A DNA stretch of 21,342 bases from a virus: the IMG/VR virus record IMGVR_UViG_3300036851_000647, positions 1 through 21,342 of that record. One strand, given 5' to 3'. The position numbers were made by a program, and so were the translations under genes. Within the stretch, counting starts at the first letter, position 1. Every line of letters begins with the position of its first letter. Shown piece by piece: positions 7,915 through 15,481 of this stretch. The notes below the pieces were generated by a model that saw nothing but the letters and a program-made list of their open reading frames with translations, ran no database searches and was not told where the DNA came from.

Positions 7915-9572
7915 GCCGCGAGCGCCTTGGCGATCGTGTCGCGGGTAATGCCGCCGAAGGTGAGCGGGCCGATCTTCACGCGTGCGAACGCGTTGGTCCC
8001 GATCAGGGTTGCCCCGCCGTAGCGGCCCAGATGCAGCCGCGTCGAGGCCGCCCACGCAGCCGGTAAAGCCTGCCCGGCGGTGGCGCTGCCCGCCACCTCG
8101 GCGCCCCCGTTCAGGCTCTGCCGCAGCTGCGCGACGCCGGCAGCGGTGAGCGTCATCAGCTGCGCGACCGTGTCACGGAAGGCCACAGCACCCGGGGTCC
8201 CCGACCCCTGCTGCGTCGGATTGAAGAATTGAACCGAATAGCCCCCGCTCCCGTTGGCTTCGATGTCGATGCGCGGCGCCTGCCCAGCCGGACCATTGAT
8301 CGCGACCACCATCGTGCCGCCCCCGCTCTGGGCCGAGCCGCGCTCAACGAACTCGACGAGCGCGAACATCGCCTGTGGGATATACGGGAACGACCAGGAG
8401 AGGTCATCGTTGTTGCGCGTCCCGAGGCTCGGCCCCTGGTAGCTCGACGGAAACGCCGCGTTCCAGGCGTTGGCGCCGAAGGCGTAGACTGTCAGTCCCG
8501 TCGCGCTAACGTCCGGGTAAATATCGAAGCGGTTGGTGTTCGCGGCCACGACGCTATTGATGCCGAACGCCAGCGCATACCAACCGCCGCCGAACGCGAT
8601 CACGGGAAACAGCGTGCCGCTGCCTGTGGATGTTGAGAGCGAGGGTACGCCAGCCGTCCACGTCACCGACACTAGATGCCGATAGACCCCAGCGGTCGTA
8701 TCGCGGATCGCGATTTGCGAAGTCGCCGCGGTGCCAGCTCGCATGAAGAGCAAGACGACTTTCGTCCCGTCTCCAGTAAAAGCAACGTTCTGTGTGATGC
8801 CTGCTCCGCCAACGGCATTGGTGTCGAGCAAATACGCGGCCGTAGCGCGGAATGGGTCCGCCTGGCCGGACGTGAGCACACAATCGGCCGCCGTCCAGTT
8901 GCCGAAGTTTTCCGGGTCCGTAACGAGCTGCGTCCGCACCGCCTCCAGCAGCGTCGTCCGCAGGCTCCCCTCGTAGTGCCGGTCCCGCAGCACGCCGCTC
9001 GCGTCACTCGCTCCTACGGCCGACACGAGTGTACCCGGCAACCCGCGTCGCGTCGCCGCCGTCGCCCGCGTGAACGTCGCCGCCACGGGGTCCGTCAGGC
9101 TAGCCCCCGGCGCGTACTCGAACATGATCCCGCGCAGCGCCTCGTGGAAACTCTTCGCGGGATTCCGCAGCTTCAGCCGCACGTTGCGCTTGATGTCGGG
9201 CGACAGGTTGCCGAATCCCTTCCGCGGCTCCACGAGGTAGGTGTTATCGACGTAGAAGTCGGGGACGGTCTCGTCGGGCTGGAACCGGAAGGCCCGCCCG
9301 TCGCGTGCCCAGTCGACGAACTCTTCCCAGCTGACGGGGCCCGAGAGCTGCGTCTGCACCGGGTTGGTCCCCGGGCCGTCGGGGATCCACCGCACCTCGG
9401 TGTCCATCGTGAACATCTTGTTCTGCCGCCACGTATCGACGCTGCCGTCGGGCACGTCGATGTACTCGCTGCCCGCGCCGTCTTCTCGGTCGGTTAAAAT
9501 GTCGTAGAGCGGGAAGCCCACGCGGATCTCGTTCTCGAGGCCCGTGCCGAAGAGGAATTTCGAGACCGTCAT
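7911..9572 (-). CDS. Distal tail protein with carbohydrate-binding-like C-terminus
   Basis: A 553-residue protein that overlaps the tape measure stop by 4 bases (ATGA). Residues 1-145 are the part typical of the gene after the tape measure in many siphoviruses, including the Trp-rich segment 81-107 (SWEEFVDWARDG and the Phe-x-Pro-Asp strand). After that, ATFTRATAAT (165-174) and a Leu-Leu-Glu-Ala-Val-Arg-Thr (208-214) block mark the widespread phage module that precedes a jellyroll carbohydrate-binding domain. A Trp-rich beta domain (about 225-395) and a second beta domain (about 400-553) follow. It probably joins the tail tube to the hub and carries a receptor-binding domain. The domain order is seen; the binding role is inferred. 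Confidence 0.83.
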   Translation of the reverse strand: MTVSKFLFGTGLENEIRVGFPLYDILTDREDGAGSEYIDVPDGSVDTWRQNKMFTMDTEVRWIPDGPGTNPVQTQLSGPVSWEEFVDWARDGRAFRFQPDETVPDFYVDNTYLVEPRKGFGNLSPDIKRNVRLKLRNPAKSFHEALRGIMFEYAPGASLTDPVAATFTRATAATRRGLPGTLVSAVGASDASGVLRDRHYEGSLRTTLLEAVRTQLVTDPENFGNWTAADCVLTSGQADPFRATAAYLLDTNAVGGAGITQNVAFTGDGTKVVLLFMRAGTAATSQIAIRDTTAGVYRHLVSVTWTAGVPSLSTSTGSGTLFPVIAFGGGWYALAFGINSVVAANTNRFDIYPDVSATGLTVYAFGANAWNAAFPSSYQGPSLGTRNNDDLSWSFPYIPQAMFALVEFVERGSAQSGGGTMVVAINGPAGQAPRIDIEANGSGGYSVQFFNPTQQGSGTPGAVAFRDTVAQLMTLTAAGVAQLRQSLNGGAEVAGSATAGQALPAAWAASTRLHLGRYGGATLIGTNAFARVKIGPLTFGGITRDTIAKALAA

Positions 9573-11368
9573 CCGCCGTTGCTCCCCCAGCCCTTCGGCT
9601 CGACAATCACCTGGCGCCCGGTGAGGTCCTCGAACAGCTGGGCGAACACGACCTGGTTCTTCGGATCGCGCAGGTCCACGATGCCGCTATCGGACTCGAA
9701 CCGAATCACCAGCGTCGTGGGGCCCTGGTCGCTACTCCCGCTGCCGCCCGAGGCCGACGCCGAATAGCCCCCCCCGCCGCCGCCACCGCCCTCGCCGCTG
9801 AGCCCCGCGCTCGAGATGCGGGCGGCCTGCGCGCCGAGCGTGTTGCCGAGCGCGATCAGCGCGGCACCGACGGCGATCGCGGCTAGTGGATTCTTCGCGA
9901 AGAACTTGATCGCGAAGCCGAGCTTCCCGTACAGAATCGACACGACGCCGAGCTCGACGAGCGTCTTGCCGATCATTTTCATGACGCCGGCAAGCACGTC
10001 CCCGATCGCCCCGATGAAGCCGCGGAAGCTGTGCGTAACGCCGCCCAGGAGGTCGCCGATCTGCCCGGCGATCGCCTCAATGCCGTCCGCGACGCCCTGC
10101 ATGACGTCCTGGATGATCTTCCCCTCGGCGATGATGGCCTCGCTCGCAATGTGCGGGCTGATACCCATCGCCATCATTTCCCGGAACTGCAGGGCGGCCT
10201 TGGTCCGCTGCTCGAGCGTGGACCCCAGCGCATTGATCATGCGCGCGAAGTCGGCGCCGTCATTGGTCGCGATCTGAAACCGCTCGGCGAGCACTCGCAC
10301 GGCCCCCGAAAATGGACTGACGCCCTTATCGATGAGCTCCTTGATCGCCGCCTGGTAGAGCCGCGCCTGGTCGGCCGAGAAGTTGTAGGTCACGCCCATC
10401 GCCTGGGCGAGCCGGTGTGCGCGCTCGAGATCGCCGGCGAGCTGCTTCAAGACCTCATCGACAATCAGGGTCTCGCCAGCGAGCGTCTTCGTGCTCCCGG
10501 TCGCGGCGTCGGCCGCCTTCTGGAACTCGAGGATCTTTGCGGCGGATTTGGCGAGCGAGCGATCGACGAATGCATCGACGCGCGACTGCAGCCCATGAAT
10601 CGCGTCGGCCGCTTTGGCGAGACCCGCGCTCATCGCCCCAAATGCCGCGCCCATGATCCCGGGCACCCCGCTCAAGGCCGAGGATACGTTCGCCCCGCCT
10701 TCAATGAGCGCGGCGAAGCCCTCCAGGATGCCTTGGACGGCGCCGTAGACCGCTTCCTGCACCGCGGTCCAGGCGAGCATGAGCCGTAGGCTCACGGCCT
10801 CCCAGTGCGTGGCGATGTAGATCGCCGCCGCGGCAAGGGCGATGATGGCGACGGCAATGAGGCCCGTGGATGTCAGGAGCAGACTGAAGACTTTAATCAT
10901 GGCTCCAACCGCGGCGATCAGCTTGCCGACGACAAGCAGCGTCGGGCCCAACGCCGCCAGAAAGGCCAGCGTGTGAATGATGACCGACCGCATACCTGGC
11001 GACAGGTTGTGGAACGCCTGGATCCAGCCCTGTACAATCGCGATCCCCGAGCGGAGCGCGCCGATGAACTCGAGGAAGACAGGCTGCAGCTCGCGCCCGA
11101 CCGTCAGGAAGAGATTGTGCAGCTCCGCCTTGAGCGACTGGAATGCCGTGAACAGTGGCCCGAAGCTCCGCGTCGAGTCCTGCAGCAACGCATGGAACGC
11201 CGCGAAGCCCGCGGCGATGAGCGGCAGGCTGATGGCCTGCGTCATTTCGCGGCCGGCGCGCGCGATCATTTTGCCGGTGCGTTCGATGCGCCGGGCCGCG
11301 CTGTCCATCTCCCGGTGAAACTCGGCCGCGTTGGCAGAGAGCTTTACGACGAGACTGGCGATCGTCAC
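9569..11368 (-). CDS. Tail length tape measure protein
   Basis: A 599-residue protein starting at GTG, overlapping the frameshifted chaperone stop by 4 bases. The N-terminus (Ser-Ala-Asn, AAEFHREMDSAARRIER) is a typical tape measure coiled coil, and the rest is Ala/Leu-rich helix. Hydrophobic stretches are at about 128-188, again at about 440-515, and shorter between; family members insert such segments into the host membrane during DNA ejection. A Gly run (about 526-534) leads into a short C-terminal domain. Tape measures set tail length at about 0.15 nm per residue, so the tail should be near 90 nm. Position after the G/GT chaperone is diagnostic. Confidence 0.94.
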   Translation of the reverse strand: MTIASLVVKLSANAAEFHREMDSAARRIERTGKMIARAGREMTQAISLPLIAAGFAAFHALLQDSTRSFGPLFTAFQSLKAELHNLFLTVGRELQPVFLEFIGALRSGIAIVQGWIQAFHNLSPGMRSVIIHTLAFLAALGPTLLVVGKLIAAVGAMIKVFSLLLTSTGLIAVAIIALAAAAIYIATHWEAVSLRLMLAWTAVQEAVYGAVQGILEGFAALIEGGANVSSALSGVPGIMGAAFGAMSAGLAKAADAIHGLQSRVDAFVDRSLAKSAAKILEFQKAADAATGSTKTLAGETLIVDEVLKQLAGDLERAHRLAQAMGVTYNFSADQARLYQAAIKELIDKGVSPFSGAVRVLAERFQIATNDGADFARMINALGSTLEQRTKAALQFREMMAMGISPHIASEAIIAEGKIIQDVMQGVADGIEAIAGQIGDLLGGVTHSFRGFIGAIGDVLAGVMKMIGKTLVELGVVSILYGKLGFAIKFFAKNPLAAIAVGAALIALGNTLGAQAARISSAGLSGEGGGGGGGGYSASASGGSGSSDQGPTTLVIRFESDSGIVDLRDPKNQVVFAQLFEDLTGRQVIVEPKGWGSNGG

Positions 11369-11936
11369 GTGCGGCGTCCTTTCATCGTATCCAGATTGCC
11401 CGACGCTTCAGCGGCCAGCTCGGCCTGTTTGCGGTCCTGCTCTTCGAGCTCGTAGTACGCCATCCACTCGTTGAGCTGGGTGCTACTCAGACCGTCGAGG
11501 AGGGCGTCGACGTCGGGGAGGCCGAGGCGTTCGGCGAGGCGGTAGGCGAAGCGCCGGACGGCTCGGCCGCGGAGTTTCCCACGAGCTCCTCCACGTCCTC
11601 TTTCGTGATGCCGGACAGCCGTGCCGCCGCCTCGAACACCGGCTGGAGGAAGGACGCGGGCAACTGACCGATCGCCTCGGCGTCGCCGTCGTGGAAGAAT
11701 CGATCGCCATTGTCGTCGCGCACGGCCAGCTCCAGCAGCTTGGCGCGCAGGTTCGAGAAATCCTCCGCGGTCTTCTTGCCGTCGCGCTTAACGCACGAGC
11801 GCTCAAAGGTGTCCCGCTCTTTCCCGGTCAGTTCCTGCACGACGACCGGTCCGTCGGCCGTCTCGACCGTTTCCCGCTTGAGCGCGCGCGGCTTCAGAAA
11901 CGCCTCGCGCGTAAGTGATTTCTTGATGCTCTCCAT
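11365..11936 (-). CDS. Tail chaperone GT, -1 frameshift product
   Basis: This is the fusion expected from a -1 ribosomal slip at GGGAAAC (11574-11580). It has 121 residues of the G frame, then 69 residues (LRGRAVRRFAYRLAERLG onward) ending at 11365, 190 residues in total. The extension contains the T-type signature: LSSTQLNEWMAYYELEE. That Asn-Glu-Trp-Met-Ala-Tyr block is highly typical of siphovirus T domains. In lambda-like phages, GT and G together coat the tape measure while the tail tube assembles, and GT recruits the tube protein. The downstream tape measure start overlaps this stop by 4 bases, so GT synthesis also couples to it. The frame and slip site are seen directly; the efficiency is unknown. 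Confidence 0.88.
11487..11936 (-). CDS. Tail assembly chaperone G (zero frame)
   Basis: A 149-residue protein starting MESIKKSLTREAF with a strong ribosome binding site (GGAGGAG) 4 bases upstream. The body is charged and helical; residues 122-149 form a Ser/Pro/Thr/Ala-rich low-complexity tail that is probably disordered. This tail is what ribosomes make when they do not slip at GGGAAAC. Genes in this slot between the tail tube and the tape measure encode the abundant tail chaperone. A reading frame extending upstream to 12812 covers the tail tube genes and is rejected, since this start has the ribosome binding site and conserved-looking sequence. Family identity rests on position, size and the frameshift. 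Confidence 0.88.
   Translation of the reverse strand: MESIKKSLTREAFLKPRALKRETVETADGPVVVQELTGKERDTFERSCVKRDGKKTAEDFSNLRAKLLELAVRDDNGDRFFHDGDAEAIGQLPASFLQPVFEAAARLSGITKEDVEELVGNSAAEPSGASPTASPNASASPTSTPSSTV
11574..11580 (-). other. Programmed -1 frameshift site GGGAAAC
   Basis: The heptamer fits the X-XXY-YYZ rule in the zero frame: GTG GGA AAC becomes GGG AAA C after a one-base slip, and both tRNAs can re-pair. The -1 frame then stays open for 69 codons and ends at the tape measure start. Lambda uses the related GGGAAAG for G/GT. A Shine-Dalgarno-like GGAGGAG lies 5 bases upstream and may stimulate slipping, but it also encodes Glu-Glu, so it could be coincidence. A weak GCCG/CGGC stem can form downstream. 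Confidence 0.88.
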
Positions 11937-11947
11937 GACTCCTCCGG

Positions 11948-12355
11948 TTACGCCGTCGCGCGGGTGATGGGGCCGGCCAGGTCGATCGTGACCTCGCAGG
12001 TATCGCGGCCGCCAACCTCGCCCGCGAGCGGGTTGTATGCGCTCCAGAAGCCTTGGAAGGTCCACTTGGGGTTGCTGGTGCTGACGGCGCCGGCGTCGTG
12101 CCGCACCTCGATCGCGACGACGAGTCCCGCCTGCGCGGCGAAGGTCGCGTCGACCGAGCCCGGGGCGTAGTCCTGGAAGAGCGTCGCCTTCAGCTGGCCC
12201 GTCGCGAGGCCTGGCTTGTAGGTTCGCGTCGTCGCACTCATCGCGGTGAAATCCTGCGTCTCGAATCCCTCCGGCAGCTCGATCGAGAAGAGGTGATCGG
12301 ACAACACCACCCCAGCGAACGAGAGGTAGGCATTGGTCAAGACTTTGGTGGCCAT
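11948..12355 (-). CDS. Second tail tube-like protein
   Basis: A 135-residue protein with a strong ribosome binding site (AGGAG, 7 bases from the ATG). Its first 66 residues match the preceding tail protein: both begin Met-Ala-Thr, then Leu-Thr-Asn-Ala, and share Glu-x-Gln-Asp-x-Thr and Thr-Arg-x-x-Lys-Pro-Gly-Leu in register. The second half differs and ends with a short strand-rich part (WTFQGFWSAYNPL). It lacks the long middle of its 245-residue neighbour. The pair is best explained by tandem duplication of a tail tube gene. It may be a minor tube, tail terminator ring or adaptor component. Position before the G chaperone is the tail tube position. Confidence 0.85.
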   Translation of the reverse strand: MATKVLTNAYLSFAGVVLSDHLFSIELPEGFETQDFTAMSATTRTYKPGLATGQLKATLFQDYAPGSVDATFAAQAGLVVAIEVRHDAGAVSTSNPKWTFQGFWSAYNPLAGEVGGRDTCEVTIDLAGPITRATA

Positions 12356-12364
12356 GTCCGTCTC

Positions 12365-13102
12365 CTATTGAATGGCGAGCACGATGACGAAGGTGATGCT
12401 GTTGCCGCCGCCGCCGGCGACGCTCCAGTTCGCACGCCACCACGTATCCGTGGCGATCGGCCCGTTCACGGGTACGGCCCACTGTGAGCCTTTGACCGTG
12501 ACGGCGCTGAACGTGATCCGGTCCGTCGCCGACGGGAAACCCTGCGCATCGTCGCTCTGGATCTTGAAGGTCCACGTCCCGCCGCCCGAGATCGCCAGGA
12601 CGTGCAGGGTCGCGAAGAGCTGCTGGCCGGATCCGACGAGGCCCTGGTTGAAGGCCGTGCCGCTGCCCGCGCTGCTGACGGTGCCGTTCTTGACGATGAT
12701 GCCGCGCACGAGCTCGTAGCTCGTGGCCATCGCCTCGATGTTGAACTTGAGCATGTCGCCGGCGCTGCCCTGGAGCGGCACGAACGACGCGAGCGCCGCC
12801 ATCAGCGACCATGCGGTATCGCCGTCGGCGCCAGTCGGCGTTGCCAGGCTGAGCGGCACATCGAGGAGGCCCAGCTTCGAGGAGAGGAATTCCTCGGACA
12901 GATTCGGGCCGAAATTCACGAAGCCGGCGCCCGACATCTTGGTGGTCAGTAACCCCGGCTTGAAGATCCGGGTCAGGGGCGGCGTGCCGAAGACGGTCGC
13001 GTCCTGCGGCTCCACGCCTTGCTCGAGCGCAACGGCGTTCATGTCGCCCGTCAGATCGTAGGAGTCGAGGAGGATCTTGGCGTTCGTGAGTTGCGTCGCC
13101 AT
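12365..13102 (-). CDS. Major tail tube protein
   Basis: A 245-residue protein whose ATG overlaps the previous stop (TAATG). It shows the N-terminal pattern of phage tail tube proteins: Gln-Asp-Ala-Thr-Val-Phe-Gly (33-39) followed by Thr-Arg-x-x-Lys-Pro-Gly-Leu. The C-terminal 75 residues form a beta sandwich-like end with conserved-looking GTWTFKIQSDDAQGF and Trp-Trp-Arg-Ala. It should polymerise into the hexameric tail tube. It is longer than its neighbour and is taken as the major protein of the pair. Order just after the DUF3168-like terminator and the 61-residue protein, and before G/GT, is that of siphovirus tail modules. Confidence 0.88.
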   Translation of the reverse strand: MATQLTNAKILLDSYDLTGDMNAVALEQGVEPQDATVFGTPPLTRIFKPGLLTTKMSGAGFVNFGPNLSEEFLSSKLGLLDVPLSLATPTGADGDTAWSLMAALASFVPLQGSAGDMLKFNIEAMATSYELVRGIIVKNGTVSSAGSGTAFNQGLVGSGQQLFATLHVLAISGGGTWTFKIQSDDAQGFPSATDRITFSAVTVKGSQWAVPVNGPIATDTWWRANWSVAGGGGNSITFVIVLAIQ

Positions 13103-13287
13103 TAAGACCTCACTCCCTCGACCGGCGCTACGATGCGTGCCGATGCCTTGGCGTATTCGATCCGCAGTCTCGTGAGTTGCCCAACATGAGCGCGAAGAAC
13201 AATCCCCGCGACCTCATCGGAGATGTCCCGGCCGTCGAGCACCACGCGCCCATAGCCGATCTCGTTCAATTCGAGCTCGAGCTTCAT
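13102..13287 (-). CDS. Small hypothetical tail-module protein
   Basis: A 61-residue protein starting MKLELELNEIGYGRVVL, with a GGGAG ribosome binding site 7 bases before the ATG. A longer reading frame to 13464 in the same frame is rejected because it overlaps the tail terminator gene and translates to low-complexity Ser/Arg. Proteins of this size and slot between tail completion and tube genes are common in phages and have no known function. The stop shares its A with the tail tube start (TAATG). The sequence is beta-strand rich, with a Gly-Arg-Asp-Ile-Ser turn (19-23). Confidence 0.8.
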   Translation of the reverse strand: MKLELELNEIGYGRVVLDGRDISDEVAGIVLRAHVGQLTRLRIEYAKASARIVAPVEGVRS

Positions 13288-13291
13288 GGCT

Positions 13292-13702
13292 TCACTCCCG
13301 ATACCAGACGATGAGGTCCACGACGCGGTGATACAGCCGCGTGTCCGGCTCGCGCCCGAGATCGCGCTCGTTGTCCACGAACACATCGAGGATCTCGACG
13401 CCGAGCAAAGTCCCGCGGAAGCGGCGGTAGCCGGCCCGCACCTGGTCCCCGACGCTGCGCGCATCGGTGCTCGTGTCGCCCCAGCAGCTGAACTGGAACC
13501 GCGCGCGGACCATACCCGGATCGCTGCCCATCGCGTGCTCGGGCGGCCCGCTGATCAGCTGATAGGTCGCATACGGCCGGTCCGCGTTCTGCGTGACCGC
13601 ATCGACCGGATACAGCCGCATGTTCGGCTGTATGCCAATGAGGCCGGTCAGTCCGGCGAAGGCGGCCGCGCGCGCGATGAGCGCGTCGTCGATCGTGCTC
13701 AC
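13292..13702 (-). CDS. DUF3168-like tail terminator protein
   Basis: A 136-residue protein starting at a GTG that overlaps the previous stop by 4 bases (GTGA). It has the DUF3168 layout: an N-terminal helix (IDDALIARAAAFAGL), a Tyr-Pro strand with Tyr-Gln-Leu-Ile-Ser-Gly (47-52), the Phe-Gln-Phe-Ser-Cys-Trp-Gly block (69-75), and a closing strand (VVDLIVWY). Members of this family, like lambda gpU and HK97 gp11, cap the tail tube and join it to the head. Gene order directly after the gp10-like gene fits. The Cys-Trp-Gly motif is present, so the family call is fairly secure. Confidence 0.85.
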   Translation of the reverse strand: MSTIDDALIARAAAFAGLTGLIGIQPNMRLYPVDAVTQNADRPYATYQLISGPPEHAMGSDPGMVRARFQFSCWGDTSTDARSVGDQVRAGYRRFRGTLLGVEILDVFVDNERDLGREPDTRLYHRVVDLIVWYRE

Positions 13703-14178
13703 GAGGCCTCATGCGGCACCCGCTTCTTGAAGGCATCCTCGATCTGCCGGCCCAGCGTGTCACCGATGATCTGGACCGCGTCCTCGGCATGCTGGTCGAT
13801 CGCGGGGCGCAGGAAGGGGTAGGCGGGGACGTGGCCAATCACATGGCCGCCCTGGCCGAGTGCGCCCCCGGCGACTTGCGCATGCCCGAACTCCCGCAGG
13901 TGCGCGATGGGCGAGTTGGTGCCGACCGCGACCCGCGCGCTCTCCTTGCCCATCTGCTCGACGTCGGTCCGGATGGTCTCGGCGAGCGGCACGGCTTCGG
14001 GCCGCCGGCGCGGACCGCGGTGAATCGACGCCGCAGCTTGGGCGTCTTCTTTGATCGGCTCGGCGCCGTCGACCAGGGCGGTCGCGAGGATCTCCCCCCG
14101 CACAGCCTCAGGCAGCTCACGCAGCGCATCAGCGAGCTGCTTACCATTCGCGAAGTCCATCTTGACGGTCTCGCGCAT
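13699..14178 (-). CDS. HK97 gp10-like tail completion protein
   Basis: A 159-residue protein starting at the ATG in TGATG; an in-frame GTG one codon upstream is an alternative and would overlap the adaptor stop by 4 bases. The pattern is that of the HK97 gp10 family: an N-terminal helix with Leu-Arg-Glu-Leu-Pro, a GTNSPIAHLREFGHAQ strand, then a Pro-Ala-Tyr-Pro-Phe-Leu-Arg-Pro-Ala motif (122-130) before a long C-terminal helix. Family members act at the head-tail junction or tail completion. A Gly/His-rich insert (about 103-120) precedes the PAYPFLRPA motif. Confidence 0.88.
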   Translation of the reverse strand: MRETVKMDFANGKQLADALRELPEAVRGEILATALVDGAEPIKEDAQAAASIHRGPRRRPEAVPLAETIRTDVEQMGKESARVAVGTNSPIAHLREFGHAQVAGGALGQGGHVIGHVPAYPFLRPAIDQHAEDAVQIIGDTLGRQIEDAFKKRVPHEAS

Positions 14179-14513
14179 CACGTTCCCCGCTGGACAGCCA
14201 AGAGATCGAGATCACGTCCAGGCAGCACCGGCAGTACCTCGCCGATGTCGTAGAACACACCGTTGGCATTCACGCGCATCTTGGCAAGGACGCCGGCGAC
14301 ATAGGGGGTGATCGAAACCCTGTGCGTGACCTCAGCAAAAATTTGCTGCGCCGCGATGAGTTCTCGACCGGCAAGCGGCTGAATCAGTGCAGACCCAGAC
14401 CAAAACGTCGTCGGCGCACCGGGAATCGGCTCGCCGCGCGAATTCTGTGTCTCCGGCAACTGCTCGATCGTCGCCGCGACACCGCGGATCTGAATCAGTC
14501 CATCGCGGCTCAC
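14178..14513 (-). CDS. Head-tail adaptor (head closure) protein
   Basis: A 111-residue protein that starts at GTG overlapping the connector stop by 4 bases (GTGA). It fits the head-closure adaptor family (SPP1 gp16/HK97 gp7-type): a short strand-turn start, Gly-Arg-Glu-Leu-Ile-Ala-Ala-Gln (49-56) followed by a strand with Thr-His-Arg-Val-Ser-Ile, then Gly-x-Phe-Tyr-Asp-Ile-Gly-Glu-Val (85-92). Such proteins close the portal channel after packaging. A longer frame to 15026 is rejected because it covers the gp6-like gene and is rich in Arg and Ala. Position between gp6-like and gp10-like genes supports the role. Confidence 0.85.
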   Translation of the reverse strand: MSRDGLIQIRGVAATIEQLPETQNSRGEPIPGAPTTFWSGSALIQPLAGRELIAAQQIFAEVTHRVSITPYVAGVLAKMRVNANGVFYDIGEVLPVLPGRDLDLLAVQRGT

Positions 14514-15064
14514 GCGACGATCGGCCGCGCCGGCACCGCGCGCCAACTGGGTAGCTGCTCGAAGCGATCGCGTAACCCGTGCACGAAGGCGCCAATCCCC
14601 TCGGTGGACGCGTCTTCCGAGCCGCGCATGCGATAGACCAGCGCGACGCCGTCGAGCACTGCCTGCTTCGCATCCTTGTCGAGCTGGTCCGCGGCGTCGA
14701 AGGTCACCTGCACGTTTGCCACGCCGCGCGGGAAGATCCCGCCGTCCTGGCGAACGATGCGGCGACCCACCGCAATCACTGTCTTGGGCGCCGCTACGAG
14801 CGTCTCGTCGGGGTTGGCGGAGTCCAAGCCAATCTTCACATTGGTGAGGGTGCTGACCGGCCGTTCGAGCCACACATAGGGCATGCCGGTCCCATCCACC
14901 TTGACGATGACGCCAGCAGCGGACGCGACGAACGTGCGGCGTTTGGTCTGCTCGAGGATGACTTCGACGCGATCGGCGAGGTCTGTGAGCAGCGAGTCGT
15001 CGGAGGAGCCGGTTATTCCGAGCCATGATTTGACCTCCGCGAGTGAAACCAGGTCGGCCGGCAT
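14510..15064 (-). CDS. Head-tail connector, HK97 gp6-like
   Basis: A 184-residue protein with the gp6-like pattern: Leu-Ala-Glu-Val-Lys-Ser-Trp-Leu-Gly (8-16), a Ser-Asp-Asp-Ser-Leu-Leu segment, then a long helix with Val-Ile-Leu-Glu-Gln-Thr. The C-terminal half is strand rich and ends in a proline-rich tail. Such proteins form the ring under the portal that receives the tail. The ATG has a purine-rich AGGCGG about 6 bases upstream. The neighbouring gene order (connector, adaptor, gp10, terminator) is classic. Confidence 0.86.
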   Translation of the reverse strand: MPADLVSLAEVKSWLGITGSSDDSLLTDLADRVEVILEQTKRRTFVASAAGVIVKVDGTGMPYVWLERPVSTLTNVKIGLDSANPDETLVAAPKTVIAVGRRIVRQDGGIFPRGVANVQVTFDAADQLDKDAKQAVLDGVALVYRMRGSEDASTEGIGAFVHGLRDRFEQLPSWRAVPARPIVA

Positions 15065-15076
15065 GGGCCCGCCTGG

Positions 15077-15466
15077 TTACGTCGCCGCGGCGGAGGAATC
15101 CGCTCCGGGCTGTTGATCGCCGCCGGGCGCGCTGGGAGCAGTCTGCTCATTCTCCACGGGCACCAACATCGTGTCAGGCTGCGATTCCTTCTCGCGCACA
15201 TCCAGGATGGCCTCGACCTGCTCCGATTTCTCGAGTGGGGCCTGCACGACGCGGCCATCCACGAGCTCGAGTCCCAGCCGCTGCACGTCGCCCTTGGCGA
15301 TCCGCCCGCCTTCACCGGCGAGCAGGAAGGCCGCAGACGGATCGCCATCCTCCACAAGGCGCGTGTTCGCCGCGTTGATATACAGTCGGCGATCCGCAAT
15401 CAGTTCTCCGTCTTTCGGCTGATCGGGATCCCCGCCGTCAGCCCGTATAATCGTCACGCCACCCAT
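15077..15466 (-). CDS. Small phage protein, unknown function
   Basis: A 129-residue acidic protein with a GGAGG ribosome binding site 7 bases before its ATG. The first 60 residues contain a strand-rich core (VTIIRADGG, RLYINAANTRLV); the last 30 residues are a Gln/Pro/Ala/Glu-rich, probably disordered tail. It lies between the head and connector genes, so it may be a minor head, scaffold-like or connector accessory protein. I do not recognise the family. Confidence 0.8.
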   Translation of the reverse strand: MGGVTIIRADGGDPDQPKDGELIADRRLYINAANTRLVEDGDPSAAFLLAGEGGRIAKGDVQRLGLELVDGRVVQAPLEKSEQVEAILDVREKESQPDTMLVPVENEQTAPSAPGGDQQPGADSSAAAT

Positions 15467-15481
15467 GCGATGCCCTCCGAT

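Noticed and set aside
7915-8055. Upstream extension of the hub gene to an ATG at 8055
   Set aside because: It covers the previous tail-tip gene and translates to low-complexity Arg/Asp/His. The GTG at 7914 overlaps the previous stop in the usual way.
9720-9800. GGC-rich repeat in the tape measure gene as a regulatory repeat
   Set aside because: It encodes a Gly/Ser linker before the C-terminal domain, a usual coding feature, with no separate function visible.
11937-12812. Upstream extension of the G chaperone frame
   Set aside because: It overlies both tail tube genes in another frame and is Arg/Gly-rich. The ATG at 11936 has a GGAGGAG site.
13288-13464. N-terminal extension of the 61-residue gene
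   Set aside because: The segment is Ser/Arg/Cys-rich shadow of the DUF3168-like gene. The ATG at 13287 has a ribosome binding site.
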